Source: JAJKIP01 sp037200685 (GTDB taxonomy: Bacteria; Bacteroidota; Bacteroidia; Chitinophagales; Chitinophagaceae). From it: 64,000 nt of DNA. The translations under genes were made by a program, and so were the position numbers. Numbering within the stretch: the first letter of the stretch is position 1; each line of letters starts with the position of its first letter. Location of the stretch: positions 124,001-188,000 of the forward strand of contig JBBCIG010000011.1 in the NCBI GenBank assembly GCA_037200685.1, read 5' to 3'. Shown in pieces: positions 17,831 through 27,734 of the stretch. The notes beneath the pieces were generated by a model that was given only the letters and a program-made list of their open reading frames with translations, did no database searches and was not told where the DNA came from.

Positions 17831-18460
17831 TTACTTTTTTATTCTTATTGATAAATAGTAATGCCATAGTATCATGGTAGCAATGGTACGATAAGGTTTC
17901 CACGCTTCCGTTATCTTAAGTAAAGATGTAGTTGAAATGTCTTTCGGTAATTTTTTTACTTGTTTCAATGCGTTTACAGCAGCCAGGTCACCGATGGGAA
18001 ATACATCTGCCCGCTGTAGTGTGAACATGAGGTAAATATCAGCGGTCCAATTGCCAATTCCTTTTAATTTTATTAATTCGGCCCGCACCTTATCATCCGG
18101 CCATATTCCCATATTTAATAAATCAAATCGATTGCTGACTATGGCTTCCGCAAGATGCCGCACATAACCCGTTTTCTGCCTGCTGAAATAGCAAGCCCTG
18201 AATTCTTCATCTGTTAATAATAAAACCCTGGCAGGGTTTACTTCTTTTATTTTTTCCTGCAATTTGTTCAATGCTGATTTTGCTGAAGCAAGCGAAACTT
18301 GTTGTTCAAGGATGATGTGTACAAGTGTTTCAAATGTATTTGGCCTTGTCCACATTGGCGGATAGTCATAAGTTTGAATTACAGATCTTAGGTCCGGGTC
18401 AATTATTGTAAGCTTGTCGCATATTTTGCGAAAATTCCGGGAAGAGAAATTGTGTATCAT
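17831..18460 (-). CDS. DNA-3-methyladenine glycosylase, AlkA-like (HhH-GPD)
   Basis: This 209-residue protein belongs to the helix-hairpin-helix-GPD glycosylases. The hairpin reads LKGIGNWTADIYLM, followed by the FPIGDLAA segment that carries the catalytic Asp. No iron-sulphur cysteine loop is visible, which argues against an endonuclease III/MutY relative and for AlkA. It removes alkylated bases such as 3-methyladenine from DNA. It is unrelated to the gene clusters on both sides and marks the border of the pigment cluster. Confidence 0.85.
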   Translation of the reverse strand: MIHNFSSRNFRKICDKLTIIDPDLRSVIQTYDYPPMWTRPNTFETLVHIILEQQVSLASAKSALNKLQEKIKEVNPARVLLLTDEEFRACYFSRQKTGYVRHLAEAIVSNRFDLLNMGIWPDDKVRAELIKLKGIGNWTADIYLMFTLQRADVFPIGDLAAVNALKQVKKLPKDISTTSLLKITEAWKPYRTIATMILWHYYLSIRIKK

Positions 18461-18649
18461 TTGATTTATCCTGCACCGAAGTTCGGAGAATAGTTGGAAT
18501 GTATAAATTCATTGCGCAATATTTGCTTCGTTGATGAGTGAAGTTTTAGTGTTTATCCACTTTCAATACGAGACAGCAAGAGTAGATTAATTCTTCCCAG
18601 CCATTTTTTAAATTTATTTTTGCTCGTGTTGAAAAACGTATATTCAATA

Positions 18650-19957
18650 ATGAGGGTTTGTTTCCTGTTATATCTGATATCAATTATATTCAGTGGTATC
18701 GCTACCGGACAGGACGTAGCTGTTACAGAAGTAGACAACGGGTGGGCGAATAATTCCGTAAACACAGTTGTATTCAGAAAAAATTCGTTAGTTACTTTCA
18801 ACGACCAGCAGTTTATTGCTTTTTATGATAAAGAAGGGTTTGTAGTAGTTGGAAAAAGAAAAACAGGATCGGTGAAATGGCAATTAAAAAAAACAATTTA
18901 TCGTGGAAATGTAAAAGATGCACATAATTGCATCAGCATCATGGTGGATGGTGCGGGTTACCTGCATATCGCATGGGACCATCATAATAATCAATTGAAT
19001 TATTGTAAGAGCAAATGGCCTTATTCATTGGATTTATCCGATAAAATGCAAATGACGGGCCTGCACGAGCAAAGTGTTTCTTACCCGGAGTTTTATAAAT
19101 TATCAAATGATGCTCTTTTATTTTTATACCGCGATGGCGGATCGGGCAGAGGTAATCTTGTGATCAATCAATATGATAGCAAAACAAAAAGATGGGCGCA
19201 GCTTCATGATAATTTAATTGATGGTGAAGGAAAACGAAATGCATACTGGCAGGCGTTTATTGATAGCAAAGGCGATATTCATATTTCATGGGTATGGCGG
19301 GAAAACCCTGATGTCGCCAGCAATCATGATATGTGCTATGCAAAGTCATCGGATGGCGGCAAGACATGGATAACTTCAAAAGGAGAAAAATACCAGTTAC
19401 CTATAACCGCGGCTACAGCGGAATATGCCTGCAACATTCCTCAAAAAAGTGAGTTGATCAACCAAACATCTATGTTTGCGGATGCAGCAGGCAATCCTTT
19501 TATAGCTACTTATTGGAGAGAAACGACTTCCTCCATTCCACAATATCATGTGATCTATAAAAAAGATAATGCATGGAGAACCGCTGACCTTGGTTTTCGT
19601 AAAATAACTTTCAGTTTAAGTGGTACTGGCACAAAGCGGATACCTATTTCTAGGCCGCAGGTTATTACATGGAAAAATAGCGGCTTAATAAACACTGCTG
19701 TTATTTTCCGGGATACTGAGCGGGATAATAAAGTTTCTATAGCTATTTGTAATGATCTTGAAAAAGGAGTGTGGGTAGTAAAAGACATTTATAATGAAGA
19801 CATGGGTTCCTGGGAGCCTACCTATGATACTGAATTATGGAAACAAAAAGAAGTATTGAATTTATTTATTCAAAAAGTGGAACAAACTGATAGAGAGGGA
19901 ATAAGCAATATGCCACCACAGATGATAAAAGTGATGGAATGGCGGCCTGAAAAATAA
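18650..19957 (+). CDS. Secreted BNR-4 repeat propeller protein, candidate GH145/PL24-25-type carbohydrate enzyme
   Basis: The frame is open from a TTG at 18620, but the ATG at 18650 begins a good signal peptide (MRVCFLLYLISIIFSGIATG), so I take that start; length about 435 residues. The sequence is rich in beta-propeller turns: LHIAWDHHNNQLNY, HISWVWRENPDVASNHDMCY, SSDGGKTW. The AWDHH motif and the adjoining HHNNQ are typical of the BNR-4 family, which includes ulvan lyases and the GH145 enzymes that remove rhamnose from glucuronic acid. The neighbouring DUF2264 gene 56 bp downstream supports an action on rhamnose-glucuronate caps. Exact activity is inference. Confidence 0.7.
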   Translation: MRVCFLLYLISIIFSGIATGQDVAVTEVDNGWANNSVNTVVFRKNSLVTFNDQQFIAFYDKEGFVVVGKRKTGSVKWQLKKTIYRGNVKDAHNCISIMVDGAGYLHIAWDHHNNQLNYCKSKWPYSLDLSDKMQMTGLHEQSVSYPEFYKLSNDALLFLYRDGGSGRGNLVINQYDSKTKRWAQLHDNLIDGEGKRNAYWQAFIDSKGDIHISWVWRENPDVASNHDMCYAKSSDGGKTWITSKGEKYQLPITAATAEYACNIPQKSELINQTSMFADAAGNPFIATYWRETTSSIPQYHVIYKKDNAWRTADLGFRKITFSLSGTGTKRIPISRPQVITWKNSGLINTAVIFRDTERDNKVSIAICNDLEKGVWVVKDIYNEDMGSWEPTYDTELWKQKEVLNLFIQKVEQTDREGISNMPPQMIKVMEWRPEK

Positions 19958-20013
19958 TGCTAAAAATAAAACTGGGAAACGAATAACATTATGTTCTCAT
20001 AAAATTTCAAGAA

Positions 20014-21234
20014 ATGATAAAATCATTTTCCTTATTTATAAGTAGTATTATTTTCCTGGGTAATATAGATGCTCAATCCAAAACTGACAGGCAACTGTGG
20101 TTAAGCTACATGGATAAAGTAGCAAGGCCTGTGATGATGAACCTGGCTGCGGATAAATTAAAAGAGAAAATGCCAGCCGTATTATCACCAACTATTGATA
20201 ATGCGGAAAGCCGCAGCAAAGTGATGTACCTCGAAGCATTTGGAAGAACATTCAGCGGCATCGGAGCATGGATAAATGCGGAAGGAGGATCTAAGGAAGA
20301 AATAACATTACGTACTCAATACCGTGAATGGTCACTGAAAGCTATTGCGAATGCGGTGAACCCTTCAGCAAAAGATTATATGCAATGGAATGGAGGGCAG
20401 CCATTAGTGGATGCGTCTTTTTTAGCCCTGGGCCTTATTCGTTGTCCCTGGGTTTGGCAACATCTCGATACAATTGTGCAACGACAAGTTATAACAGCGT
20501 TGGCAACTACCCGCAATGCACTGCCGGTGTATAGCAACTGGTTGTTGTTTTCAGCGATGATAGAAACTTTTTTCTGCAATTATGATCTTCCTTATGATGC
20601 GGTAAGAATTGATTATGGAATAAGAGAGTTTTCCCAGCATTGGTACACCGGCGATGGTATGTTTTCGGATGGTGAGCAGTTTCATTTGGATTATTATAAT
20701 AGTTATGTGATACAGCCTTATTTGAATACGATACTGGCCATCATCAGTAAGAAAAGAAATACATACAGTGATTTTATGCTGCAGTTCGAAAAGATCAGTA
20801 AACGGTATGCTGAAATACAGGAGCGATTAATTAATGCAGATGGCAGCTTCCCCGTAACGGGGCGTTCTATTGTTTACAGGAGCGGCGCTTTTCATCATTT
20901 GGCGGATATGTCGTTGAGAAAAAAATTACCAGCATCGCTTAAGCCGGCACAAATAAGAAGTGGATTAACTGCTATTATTAAAAAAACAATGGAAGCTCCG
21001 TCTAACTTTAACGCAACAGGATGGCTGAACATTGGTCTTAGCGGCCATCAACCGGGTCTTGCGGATGTTTATATTACAACCGGCAGTTTATATCTCTGTT
21101 CGGAAATTTTTTTACCATTGGGATTAGCTGATACGGATGAGTTTTGGTCAGCGCCTGCGGAACCATGGACTTCCGTGAAAGCATGGAGCGGGCAGAATGC
21201 GCCAGCAGATCATGCATTGGATATTCGTCTTTAA
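20014..21234 (+). CDS. Secreted DUF2264 protein, candidate GH154-like beta-glucuronidase
   Basis: This 406-residue protein begins with a signal peptide ending near FLGNIDAQ. The body shows DUF2264 features: an (alpha/alpha)-barrel type sequence with YLEAFGRTFSGIGAW, NWLLFSAMIE, DGMFSDGEQFHLDYYNSYV and DGSFPVTGRSIVYRSGAFH blocks. I recall DUF2264 as the basis of CAZy family GH154, with a beta-glucuronidase from Bacteroides thetaiotaomicron. It is preceded at 56 bp by a BNR-4 protein, and together the pair could remove Rha and then GlcA from arabinogalactan or related side chains. A role on other uronic acid linkages is possible. Confidence 0.7.
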   Translation: MIKSFSLFISSIIFLGNIDAQSKTDRQLWLSYMDKVARPVMMNLAADKLKEKMPAVLSPTIDNAESRSKVMYLEAFGRTFSGIGAWINAEGGSKEEITLRTQYREWSLKAIANAVNPSAKDYMQWNGGQPLVDASFLALGLIRCPWVWQHLDTIVQRQVITALATTRNALPVYSNWLLFSAMIETFFCNYDLPYDAVRIDYGIREFSQHWYTGDGMFSDGEQFHLDYYNSYVIQPYLNTILAIISKKRNTYSDFMLQFEKISKRYAEIQERLINADGSFPVTGRSIVYRSGAFHHLADMSLRKKLPASLKPAQIRSGLTAIIKKTMEAPSNFNATGWLNIGLSGHQPGLADVYITTGSLYLCSEIFLPLGLADTDEFWSAPAEPWTSVKAWSGQNAPADHALDIRL

Positions 21235-21264
21235 TTCCCTTTGGTTTTTTATTCAGCGAATTTT

Positions 21265-21485
21265 GAACCCAACTTCAATACTACTATCATCGTCCCTTGC
21301 GACGCTCCGTTCATCTTTCTGTTCTCTATTCAGCTTTTTATTTCACGCAAAGAACGCAAAGGAGCAAAGCCCGCAACGTTAGGAAACCTTTGCGTCGTTG
21401 CGAGAAGCCTTTGTTGAGTAGCGAACAGGAAGCACAAGAGTGCGACGCAAGGGACGATGATAGTAGTACTATAGCCGGGCACATA
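21265..21485. repeat. Palindromic intergenic repeat element, copy 1 (two arms)
   Basis: A 23-bp perfect inverted repeat lies at 21279-21301 and 21446-21468, with a core reading ATCATCGTCCCTTGCG in the left arm. Between the arms is a second, imperfect set of complementary pieces (ACGCAAAGAACGCAAAG and CTTTGCGTCGTTGCG). The flanks resemble the other copies of this family in the window: (C)GAACAG..GATGAAGAGTGCGACGCAA and its complement. It separates the convergent DUF2264 and GntR genes and could fold into a long hairpin, perhaps acting as a two-way terminator. No coding sequence is supported here. Confidence 0.75.
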
Positions 21486-21511
21486 TAAATTAAATTGCCC
21501 GCAACATAATC

Positions 21512-22543
21512 TTAAAGAGAAGATCTGAACGTAACATGAAAGGGCACTTCATAATGTTCTTTTGAATTTTCAAGTATCAACTCTGCCGCTTTGGTGCCCA
21601 TTGCCTGGAAATCAGTGGAGATTGTAGTGATGCCATTTAAAATTATTTTCTTCAATGGTGTTTCATTATACGAGATAACGCCGATATGTTTTCCCACTTT
21701 CATTTTCGTGGTTAATATTTTTTCGATAAGGATCACCAGGTCATTCTCCATAAGGTTGATAAACACTTCTCCTTCTTTAATAGGCTCGATGGTAATATCG
21801 TGTACTACTTTATAATTAAAAGCATATTGGTTACAAAACCGGTGAAAGCCTTTGAGTATTTCTTTCGGGTGGTAAGTGTATTCAGGGAAAATGATTTTGA
21901 TAGTATGGTAGTTGCTCAACTTTTCAAGCACCTGCTCCAATGCATTATAAATATCTTTTTCAAAATTTTCATATACCGCGGCGTATTCGCCTTCCACACC
22001 GGGCACAAGTTTATCGAGTAAAAGTAATTTTTCTTTTGGGATGGTATTGATCACCTCCGACGCATTTCCTTCACCATCGAGAAAATGAGGAATGATCACA
22101 TAATGCGTATAATCGTTTTTATTATTTTGGATTAAACGTTTAAAAAAATCAAACTCATTATTATAAATATAAAAATCTATCGAAGCGAGATCTTTCAGTG
22201 TGTCAACAAAAGCATCATAGATGATTTTTTTATGGGTACTCAGTTTATTGAATAATAAAAATATCTTCAGGTCTAAATGGACTTCGGTTGTCTTTACATA
22301 ATAGCCTTTACCGGGCACTGAACCAAGGATGCCAATCTTTTTCAGGTATTTGTAACCCTTTTCCGCAGTGTCCCTCGATATTTCAAATTCGAAACTTAGT
22401 TCATTAATGGAAGGAAGCAACTCATCTTTTTGCAGTTTGCCTTCACTAATCGCTTTGATGATCGTATTCGCCAGTTGCAGGTATTTGGGCGTGGCGGAAT
22501 AGTAATCAATATGAATGTGCTGGAAGAAGCTGTTTTTTTTCAT
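21512..22543 (-). CDS. GntR-family transcriptional regulator with sugar-binding-like domain, probable rhamnose regulator
   Basis: A 343-residue regulator. Residues about 15-75 form a GntR winged helix-turn-helix (YLQLANTIIKAISEGK, then LPSINELSFEFEISRDTAEKGY and GSVPGKGYYV). The remaining part resembles a periplasmic-binding-protein/LacI-type effector domain (HYVIIPHF, KLLLLDKL, GVISYNETPLKKI, STDFQAMGTKAAELIL). This architecture is usual for Bacteroidota GntR regulators of sugar operons. The gene is divergent from rhaT with a 175-bp gap, so regulation of the rhamnose genes is likely. The ligand, L-rhamnose or a catabolite such as rhamnulose phosphate, is inferred. Confidence 0.8.
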   Translation of the reverse strand: MKKNSFFQHIHIDYYSATPKYLQLANTIIKAISEGKLQKDELLPSINELSFEFEISRDTAEKGYKYLKKIGILGSVPGKGYYVKTTEVHLDLKIFLLFNKLSTHKKIIYDAFVDTLKDLASIDFYIYNNEFDFFKRLIQNNKNDYTHYVIIPHFLDGEGNASEVINTIPKEKLLLLDKLVPGVEGEYAAVYENFEKDIYNALEQVLEKLSNYHTIKIIFPEYTYHPKEILKGFHRFCNQYAFNYKVVHDITIEPIKEGEVFINLMENDLVILIEKILTTKMKVGKHIGVISYNETPLKKIILNGITTISTDFQAMGTKAAELILENSKEHYEVPFHVTFRSSL

Positions 22544-22649
22544 CTGGGGAAAGCATTACAAACAGTCTGAAAATTAGTATTTATTCTATGATTATCGATT
22601 TATTTATCCCAAATTACAGCCACACATGCGCCATGATAGTGCATGACGG

Positions 22650-22677
22650 GTTAAAAACTATATATCATACTTTTAAC
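22650..22677. promoter_or_regulatory. Inverted repeat in the gntR-rhaT divergent region, possible operator
   Basis: A 7-bp perfect inverted repeat, GTTAAAA (22650-22656) and TTTTAAC (22671-22677), with a 14-bp AT-rich spacer lies 42 bp before the rhaT start, in the region shared with the divergent GntR gene. Its place fits an operator, but the arms are short and AT-rich so chance is possible. Confidence 0.3.
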
Positions 22678-22718
22678 GGCTATTCTTTTATTGCAAGCCA
22701 TACTGAAACCAAATTTTC

Positions 22719-23824
22719 ATGGGAGTTATATTAGGTATCATCTTTCATTTTATCGGTGGGTTCGCTTCCGGCAGTTTTTATATACCATTTAAAAAGGTAA
22801 AAGGCTGGGCATGGGAAAGTTACTGGATCATTGGCGGTCTTTTTTCCTGGCTCATCGTTCCACCACTCGCTGCGTATCTTACCATTCCGGGTTTTGCGGA
22901 TATTATTAAACAAACTGGTGGCGCCACGTTGGGCCGTACATATTTATTTGGCGTACTCTGGGGCATTGGCGGGTTAACCTATGGGCTCGGTGTAAGGTAT
23001 CTCGGTGTTGCATTAGGCAGCAGTATTATTCTCGGTCTTTGTATGGTATTTGGATCGCTGATACCATCGGTGTATTATGATACGTTTCCCAAAGAAGGTA
23101 AAGACACATTTAGTATGCTCGTCGGTTCCCAATGGGGGCTCACTGTTTTAGCCGGTCTTGTTTTATGTGTTATTGCAATTATGATTTGTGGCAAAGCAGG
23201 TATGATGAAAGAAAAGCAATTAAGTACGGGTGCAATGACAGATCCTCACGGTTAAAAATGAGAACGGAATACAAGTTTGGCCTGGGTATTTTTGTTTCTA
23301 TCGTATCCGGTGTATTAAGCGCCTGTTTCAATTTTGGTCTTGAAGCCGGTAGCCCTATGTCGGAAGTAGCCAACGCAGCATGGAAAGCAGCTAACCCCGC
23401 TGAGGAAGGAGAGTTTTTATACAAGAATAATGTGATCTATGTCGTGTTATTATGGGGCGGGCTCACTACTAATTTTATATGGTGCATGCTGCTGAATGCC
23501 CGTAATAAAACCTTTGGTGATTATACAAACAAAAAAACACCTTTACGTTCCAACTATATTTTCGCCGCATTGGCTGGTATTACATGGTTCCTCCAATTTT
23601 TTTTCTATGGAATGGGCGAAAGTAAACTGGGTAATGGCGCCAGCTCCTGGATATTGCACATGGCGTTTATCATCCTGGTGGCGAATATGTGGGGAATTCT
23701 ATTAAAAGAATGGAACGGAGTAAGTAAGAAAACAAAAATAACAATAGCAATAGGCATTATTACGATCATCTTATCCGTTTTAGTAGTAGGATATGGGAAT
23801 AAATTGCACCTGGCAGCGGGATAA
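22719..23824 (+). pseudogene. rhaT: L-rhamnose-proton symporter RhaT, interrupted by one frameshift
   Basis: Two adjacent reading frames together give one RhaT of about 368 residues. The first (22719-23255) holds the N-terminal half, beginning MGVILGIIFHFIGGFASGSF with several membrane segments. The second continues from 23258 with MRTEYKFGLGIFVSIVSGVL and five more membrane segments to 23824. The frame changes by minus one near 23248-23258; adding one base next to the GG before TTAAAAATG would restore HGLKMRTEYK. RhaT imports L-rhamnose together with a proton across the inner membrane. It is the first gene of the rhamnose operon. Whether the frameshift is real or a sequencing error is discussed in the findings. 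Confidence 0.85.
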
Positions 23825-23942
23825 AATAATAGAATGCTGTAACTTTAATAAGAAGGCCTTCGTATTACAAAAATAAATGGCCATTTGTTTCTGCATTATC
23901 AGTTGAAATAAGGAAAACTAAAATTCGAATTAAAAAATAGTT

Positions 23943-26087
23943 ATGAGTATCCGGGCTAAATCAAATACCCAGTTGCCTCTGACAGAGATCGGGGATTTTT
24001 AAGCATGTGAGTTATTTATGGGATGACGCCAAAGCGGCATCACTGGAGGGAGATGAAGTGGCGTTATTGATCTATCGCTCCAACTTGCTGGGCGCTGATC
24101 TTCGCTTAACAAATTATGGGGGTGGTAATACTTCCTGTAAGGCGATGGCGAAAAATCCGTTGACAGGTGAAGAAACAGAAATAATGTGGGTGAAAGGTTC
24201 TGGTGGCGATTTGGGTACGCTTAAAAAAAGCGGACTCGCTGCTTTATATGTTGATTCGCTCAGGAGTTTAAAAAATGTATACCGTGGCATAGCGCATGAA
24301 GATGAAATGGTAGAGCTTTTTAATCATTGCATTTTCGATCTTTCTTCCAAAGCGCCTTCTATTGATACGCCGTTGCACGGTTTCCTCCCTTTCAAACATA
24401 TTGATCATTTGCATCCCGATGCTGCGATTGCAATCGCCGCGGCAAAAGACGGTGAAAAAATAACCAAAGAATTATTTAATGGAGAAATAGGTTGGGTGCC
24501 GTGGCAGCGCCCCGGTTTTGATTTAGGATTAAAAATGCTCGAATGCCTCGAAGCCAATCCCGGCATTCGTGGCATCATGCTTGGCTCACACGGTTTATTT
24601 ACCTGGGGCGATACGGCGTATGAGAGTTATATTAATACGCTGGAAGTAATAGAAAAATGCGCTGAATATTTAGAAAGCAAAAAACAAAAGAATGTATTTG
24701 GCGGAGCCAAATAAAATCGCCTGATAAAAATAAACGACGGGAGCAGGCATCACTGATCGCTCCTGTGTTAAGGGGTTCTGTTCATCGCAACAGAAAATGA
24801 TAGGAAATTTTACTGATGATGAAAAAGTTCTTGAATTTATCAACTCGGCAGACCTGGAACGATTAGCGGTAATGGGAACCAGTTGCCCGGATCATTTTTT
24901 ACGTACAAAAATTTCTCCCTTAGTATTGAATATTGGTGCCGATGATGATCTTTCGGATAGTAATACATTAAAACAAAAATTAAGTACACAGTTTGATGAA
25001 TACAGGAAAATGTATGCGGGTTATTATAACACTTGCAAACATTCCAACAGTCCCGCTATGCGTGATCCTAATCCCGTGGTAATTCTTTATCCCGGTATTG
25101 GTATGTTCACGTTTGCAAAAGATAAACAGACGGCGAGGGTTTCATCCGAATTTTATATAAATGCGATTAATGTAATGCGTGGGGCGGAAAGTATTTCTGA
25201 GTATACTTCATTACCCAGGCAGGAAGCATTTAATATTGAATATTGGTTGCTGGAAGAAGCAAAGCTCCAGCGGATGCCAAAACCAAAACCATTGTCTGGA
25301 AGAATTGCACTCATCACCGGAAGCGCCGGTGGTATTGGTAAAGCGATTGCTAAAAAATTCGCGGAAGAAGGCGCTTGTGTCATCATCAGCGATAACCATC
25401 CCGGCAGGCTGGAAGAAGCAAAGAAGAATTCCAGGAAAAATATGGTAAAGATGTATTTGCAGGTGAAGTGATGGATGTAACGGATGCGGTTACGATTGAA
25501 AAAGTATTGCCAATGCGGCGCTTACATTCGGCGGAATAGATATCGTCGTAAATAATGCAGGGCTCTCCATTTCCAAATCAATCGAAGAACATACAGAGAA
25601 AGATTGGGATCTTTTATATGATGTATTGGTAAAAGGCCAGTTCATCGTTACGCAGAAAGGAGATGAGATCATGCGCAAGCAAGGCTTCGGCGGTGATGTA
25701 TTAAATATCGTAAGCAAAAATTCATTGGTGAGCGGCCCGAATAATGCAGGTTATGGTTCCGCGAAAGCTGCGCAATTGCATTTATCAAGATTGAATGCGG
25801 CGGAACTCGGAAAAGATAATATCCGGGTGAACGTGGTGAATCCCGATGCAGTTATTTACGGAAGTAATATCTGGAGCAATGGCTGGGCCGAGGGGAGGGC
25901 GAAGGCTTATGGTGTGACAATTGAAGAATTGCCGAAGTATTATGCCAACCGCACATTATTAAATGAAATTATTTTACCGGAAGATATCGCCAATGCCTGC
26001 TTTGCTTTCGTGAGTGGCTTACTGAATAAATCAACGGGCAATGTAATAAACGTGGATGGCGGTGTGGCCAATGCCTTTGTGCGATAA
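23943..26087 (+). pseudogene. rhaD: Bifunctional rhamnulose-1-phosphate aldolase/alcohol dehydrogenase, broken by about five single-base indels
   Basis: The full product would be about 700 residues: a class II aldolase domain (from VSYLWDDAKAAS, with TNYGGGNTSCK and DTPLHGFLPF) and a C-terminal short-chain dehydrogenase (ALITGSAGGIGKA, NNAGLSISKS, YGSAKAAQLH). The fusion splits L-rhamnulose-1-phosphate to DHAP and L-lactaldehyde and oxidises the latter. The reading frame is broken at a T5 run (23996-24000, one base too many), at AAA 24709-24711, at GGGG near 24772-24775, at AA near 25424-25428 and at TT 25507-25508 (each one base short). Correcting them restores a continuous protein without other stops. 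The start at 23943 depends on the first correction; the intact piece begins near 24007. Confidence 0.85.
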
Positions 26088-26131
26088 CTTCTATCTTAGC
26101 GGAATTATAATCACCACCACAACCACAACGC

Positions 26132-26448
26132 ATGATGCAGCGGGTCGCATTCAAAATGAAACTTTTTAAAGGCCAGGAAGAAGAATACAGGAAAAGGCAT
26201 AACGCCATTTGGCCGGAGCTGCAACAATTATTAAAAGAAACAGGCATCAGTGAATATTCTATTTTCTTAGATGAATCAACAAACGATTTGTTCGGTGTTC
26301 TTAAAATTGAGGATAACAAGCGCTGGATAAATTACCCGAACATCCCGTGATGAAACGCTGGTGGGCTTATATGAAAGATATCATGGAAAGTAATCCTGAT
26401 CATTCGCCGGTTAGCCTGCCATTAAAAGAAGTATTTTATCTCCTTTAA
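26132..26448 (+). pseudogene. rhaM: L-rhamnose mutarotase RhaM, frameshifted near its end
   Basis: The N-terminal 63 residues are typical RhaM: RVAFKMKLFKGQEEEYRKRH and WPELQQLLKETGISEYSIFLD. At about 26321-26324 one base is missing; adding a C restores LDKLPEHPVMKRWWAYMKDIM and an ordinary C-terminus VSLPLKEVFYLL ending at 26448, a total of about 105 residues as in the family. As written, the frame stops at 26350. RhaM interconverts alpha and beta L-rhamnose so that the isomerase gets its preferred anomer. The His and Trp-Trp of the active site lie in, or just before, the frameshifted part, so the truncated form would be inactive. Confidence 0.82.
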
Positions 26449-26457
26449 ACGATTGCC

Positions 26458-27734
26458 ATGCTGATAGACCAATACAAAATAGATGACCATATCATTCTCT
26501 TTCAAAAAAACATAAACGGGAATATGACTTCACTGCGGAAAGAATTTCCAATGCGGATAAAGTTGTTGAGAAATTAAAATTGTTCCAGGTAGCAATACCC
26601 AGTTGGGCGTTGGGTACAGGCGGAACAAGGTTTGGCCGTTTCTCCGGTGGTGGCGAGCCCGGCAACCTTGAAGAAAAAATGGAAGATGTAGGATTACTTC
26701 ACCAGTTGAATAAATCAAGTGGCGCAATATCATTACATATTCCATCATGGGATATTCCTTCTGATGCAAAAGCGATAAAAGCACTGGCGGCGCAATTGAA
26801 CCTTAAGTTCGATGCGGTTAATTCCAATACGTTCCAGGACCAGTCCGGCCAGGAACATAGTTATAAATTCGGATCATTGCAGCATGTTGATAAAGCTGTC
26901 CGCCAGCAGGCCATAGATCATAACATCGAAGTGATCGGTTATGGTAAAGAGCTCGGTTCAAAATCTATCACCGTTTGGTTAGCCGATGGTTCTTGTTTTC
27001 CCGGCCAATTAAATTTCCGTAAAGCATTTCAGCGTACACTGGAAAGTTTAAAAGAAATATATGCCGCATTGCCGGATGACTGGAAAATGTTTGTAGAATA
27101 TAAAGCGTACGAGCCCAACTTTTATTCTACAACAGTAGCGGACTGGGGCCAGTCATTATTATATGCACAAAAGCTCGGCCCGAAAGCATTTACATTGGTT
27201 GACCTCGGGCATCATTTACCAAACGCCAACATTGAACAGATCGTCGCATTATTATTAAACGAAGGCAAGCTCGGCGGTTTTCATTTCAATGATTCCAAAT
27301 ATGGCGATGATGATCTCACTGTCGGCAGCATCAATCCTTACCAGTTATTTTTAATTTTTAATGAATTGGTAGATGGTATGGATGCCTTCAATATAGATCA
27401 TGCTAACGGTTTAGGATGGATGATTGATGCTTCGCATAATGTAAAAGACCCGATGGAAGATTTGTTGCAATCGGTAGAAGCGATACAGATCGCTTATGCG
27501 CAAGCCTTAATATTGGACAGGAAATCATTACAGCAAGCACAGGAAAAAAATGATGTAGCAGGGGCCCAGGAAATTTTACAAGCTGCATATCGCACCGACG
27601 TAAGACCGTTGGTAGCTGAAGCGAGGTTACAGGAAAAAGCCGCAGTAAATCCCATACAATTATTCCGTGACATCAAAGTAAGAGAGAGGCTTATCAAAGA
27701 CCGCGGACAAAAAACGGTGGCTACGGGATTGTAA
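26458..27734 (+). pseudogene. rhaI: L-rhamnose isomerase RhaI, frameshifted near its start
   Basis: Most of the protein is one open frame from 26580, beginning inside the conserved FQVAIPSWALGTGGTRFGRF segment. An ATG at 26458, 9 bp after the mutarotase stop, begins MLIDQYKIDDHII; a one-base deletion in an A run at 26504-26510 (seven where eight fit) joins the two, giving about 426 residues. Metal-binding segments of the TIM barrel are present: MFVEYKAYEP, LVDLGHH, FHFNDSKYGDDD. The enzyme converts L-rhamnose to L-rhamnulose and belongs to the Gram-positive-like RhaI type found in Bacteroidota, not to E. coli RhaA. Its stop overlaps the start of rhaK (TAATG). Confidence 0.85.

Noticed and set aside
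21265..21485. CRISPR array or tandem repeat
   Set aside because: The repeated pieces are inverted and dispersed, not regularly spaced direct repeats with unique spacers.
22719..23824. RhaT as two separate half-size membrane proteins
   Set aside because: The two halves are collinear with one RhaT and meet at a point where one base restores the frame; half-size transporters of this family are not known to me.
24007..26087. Programmed ribosomal frameshifting in the aldolase-dehydrogenase and other rhamnose genes
   Set aside because: There are five separate shifts in one gene and nine in the operon, in both directions, without slippery heptamers or a shared stimulatory structure. Errors or decay explain them better.
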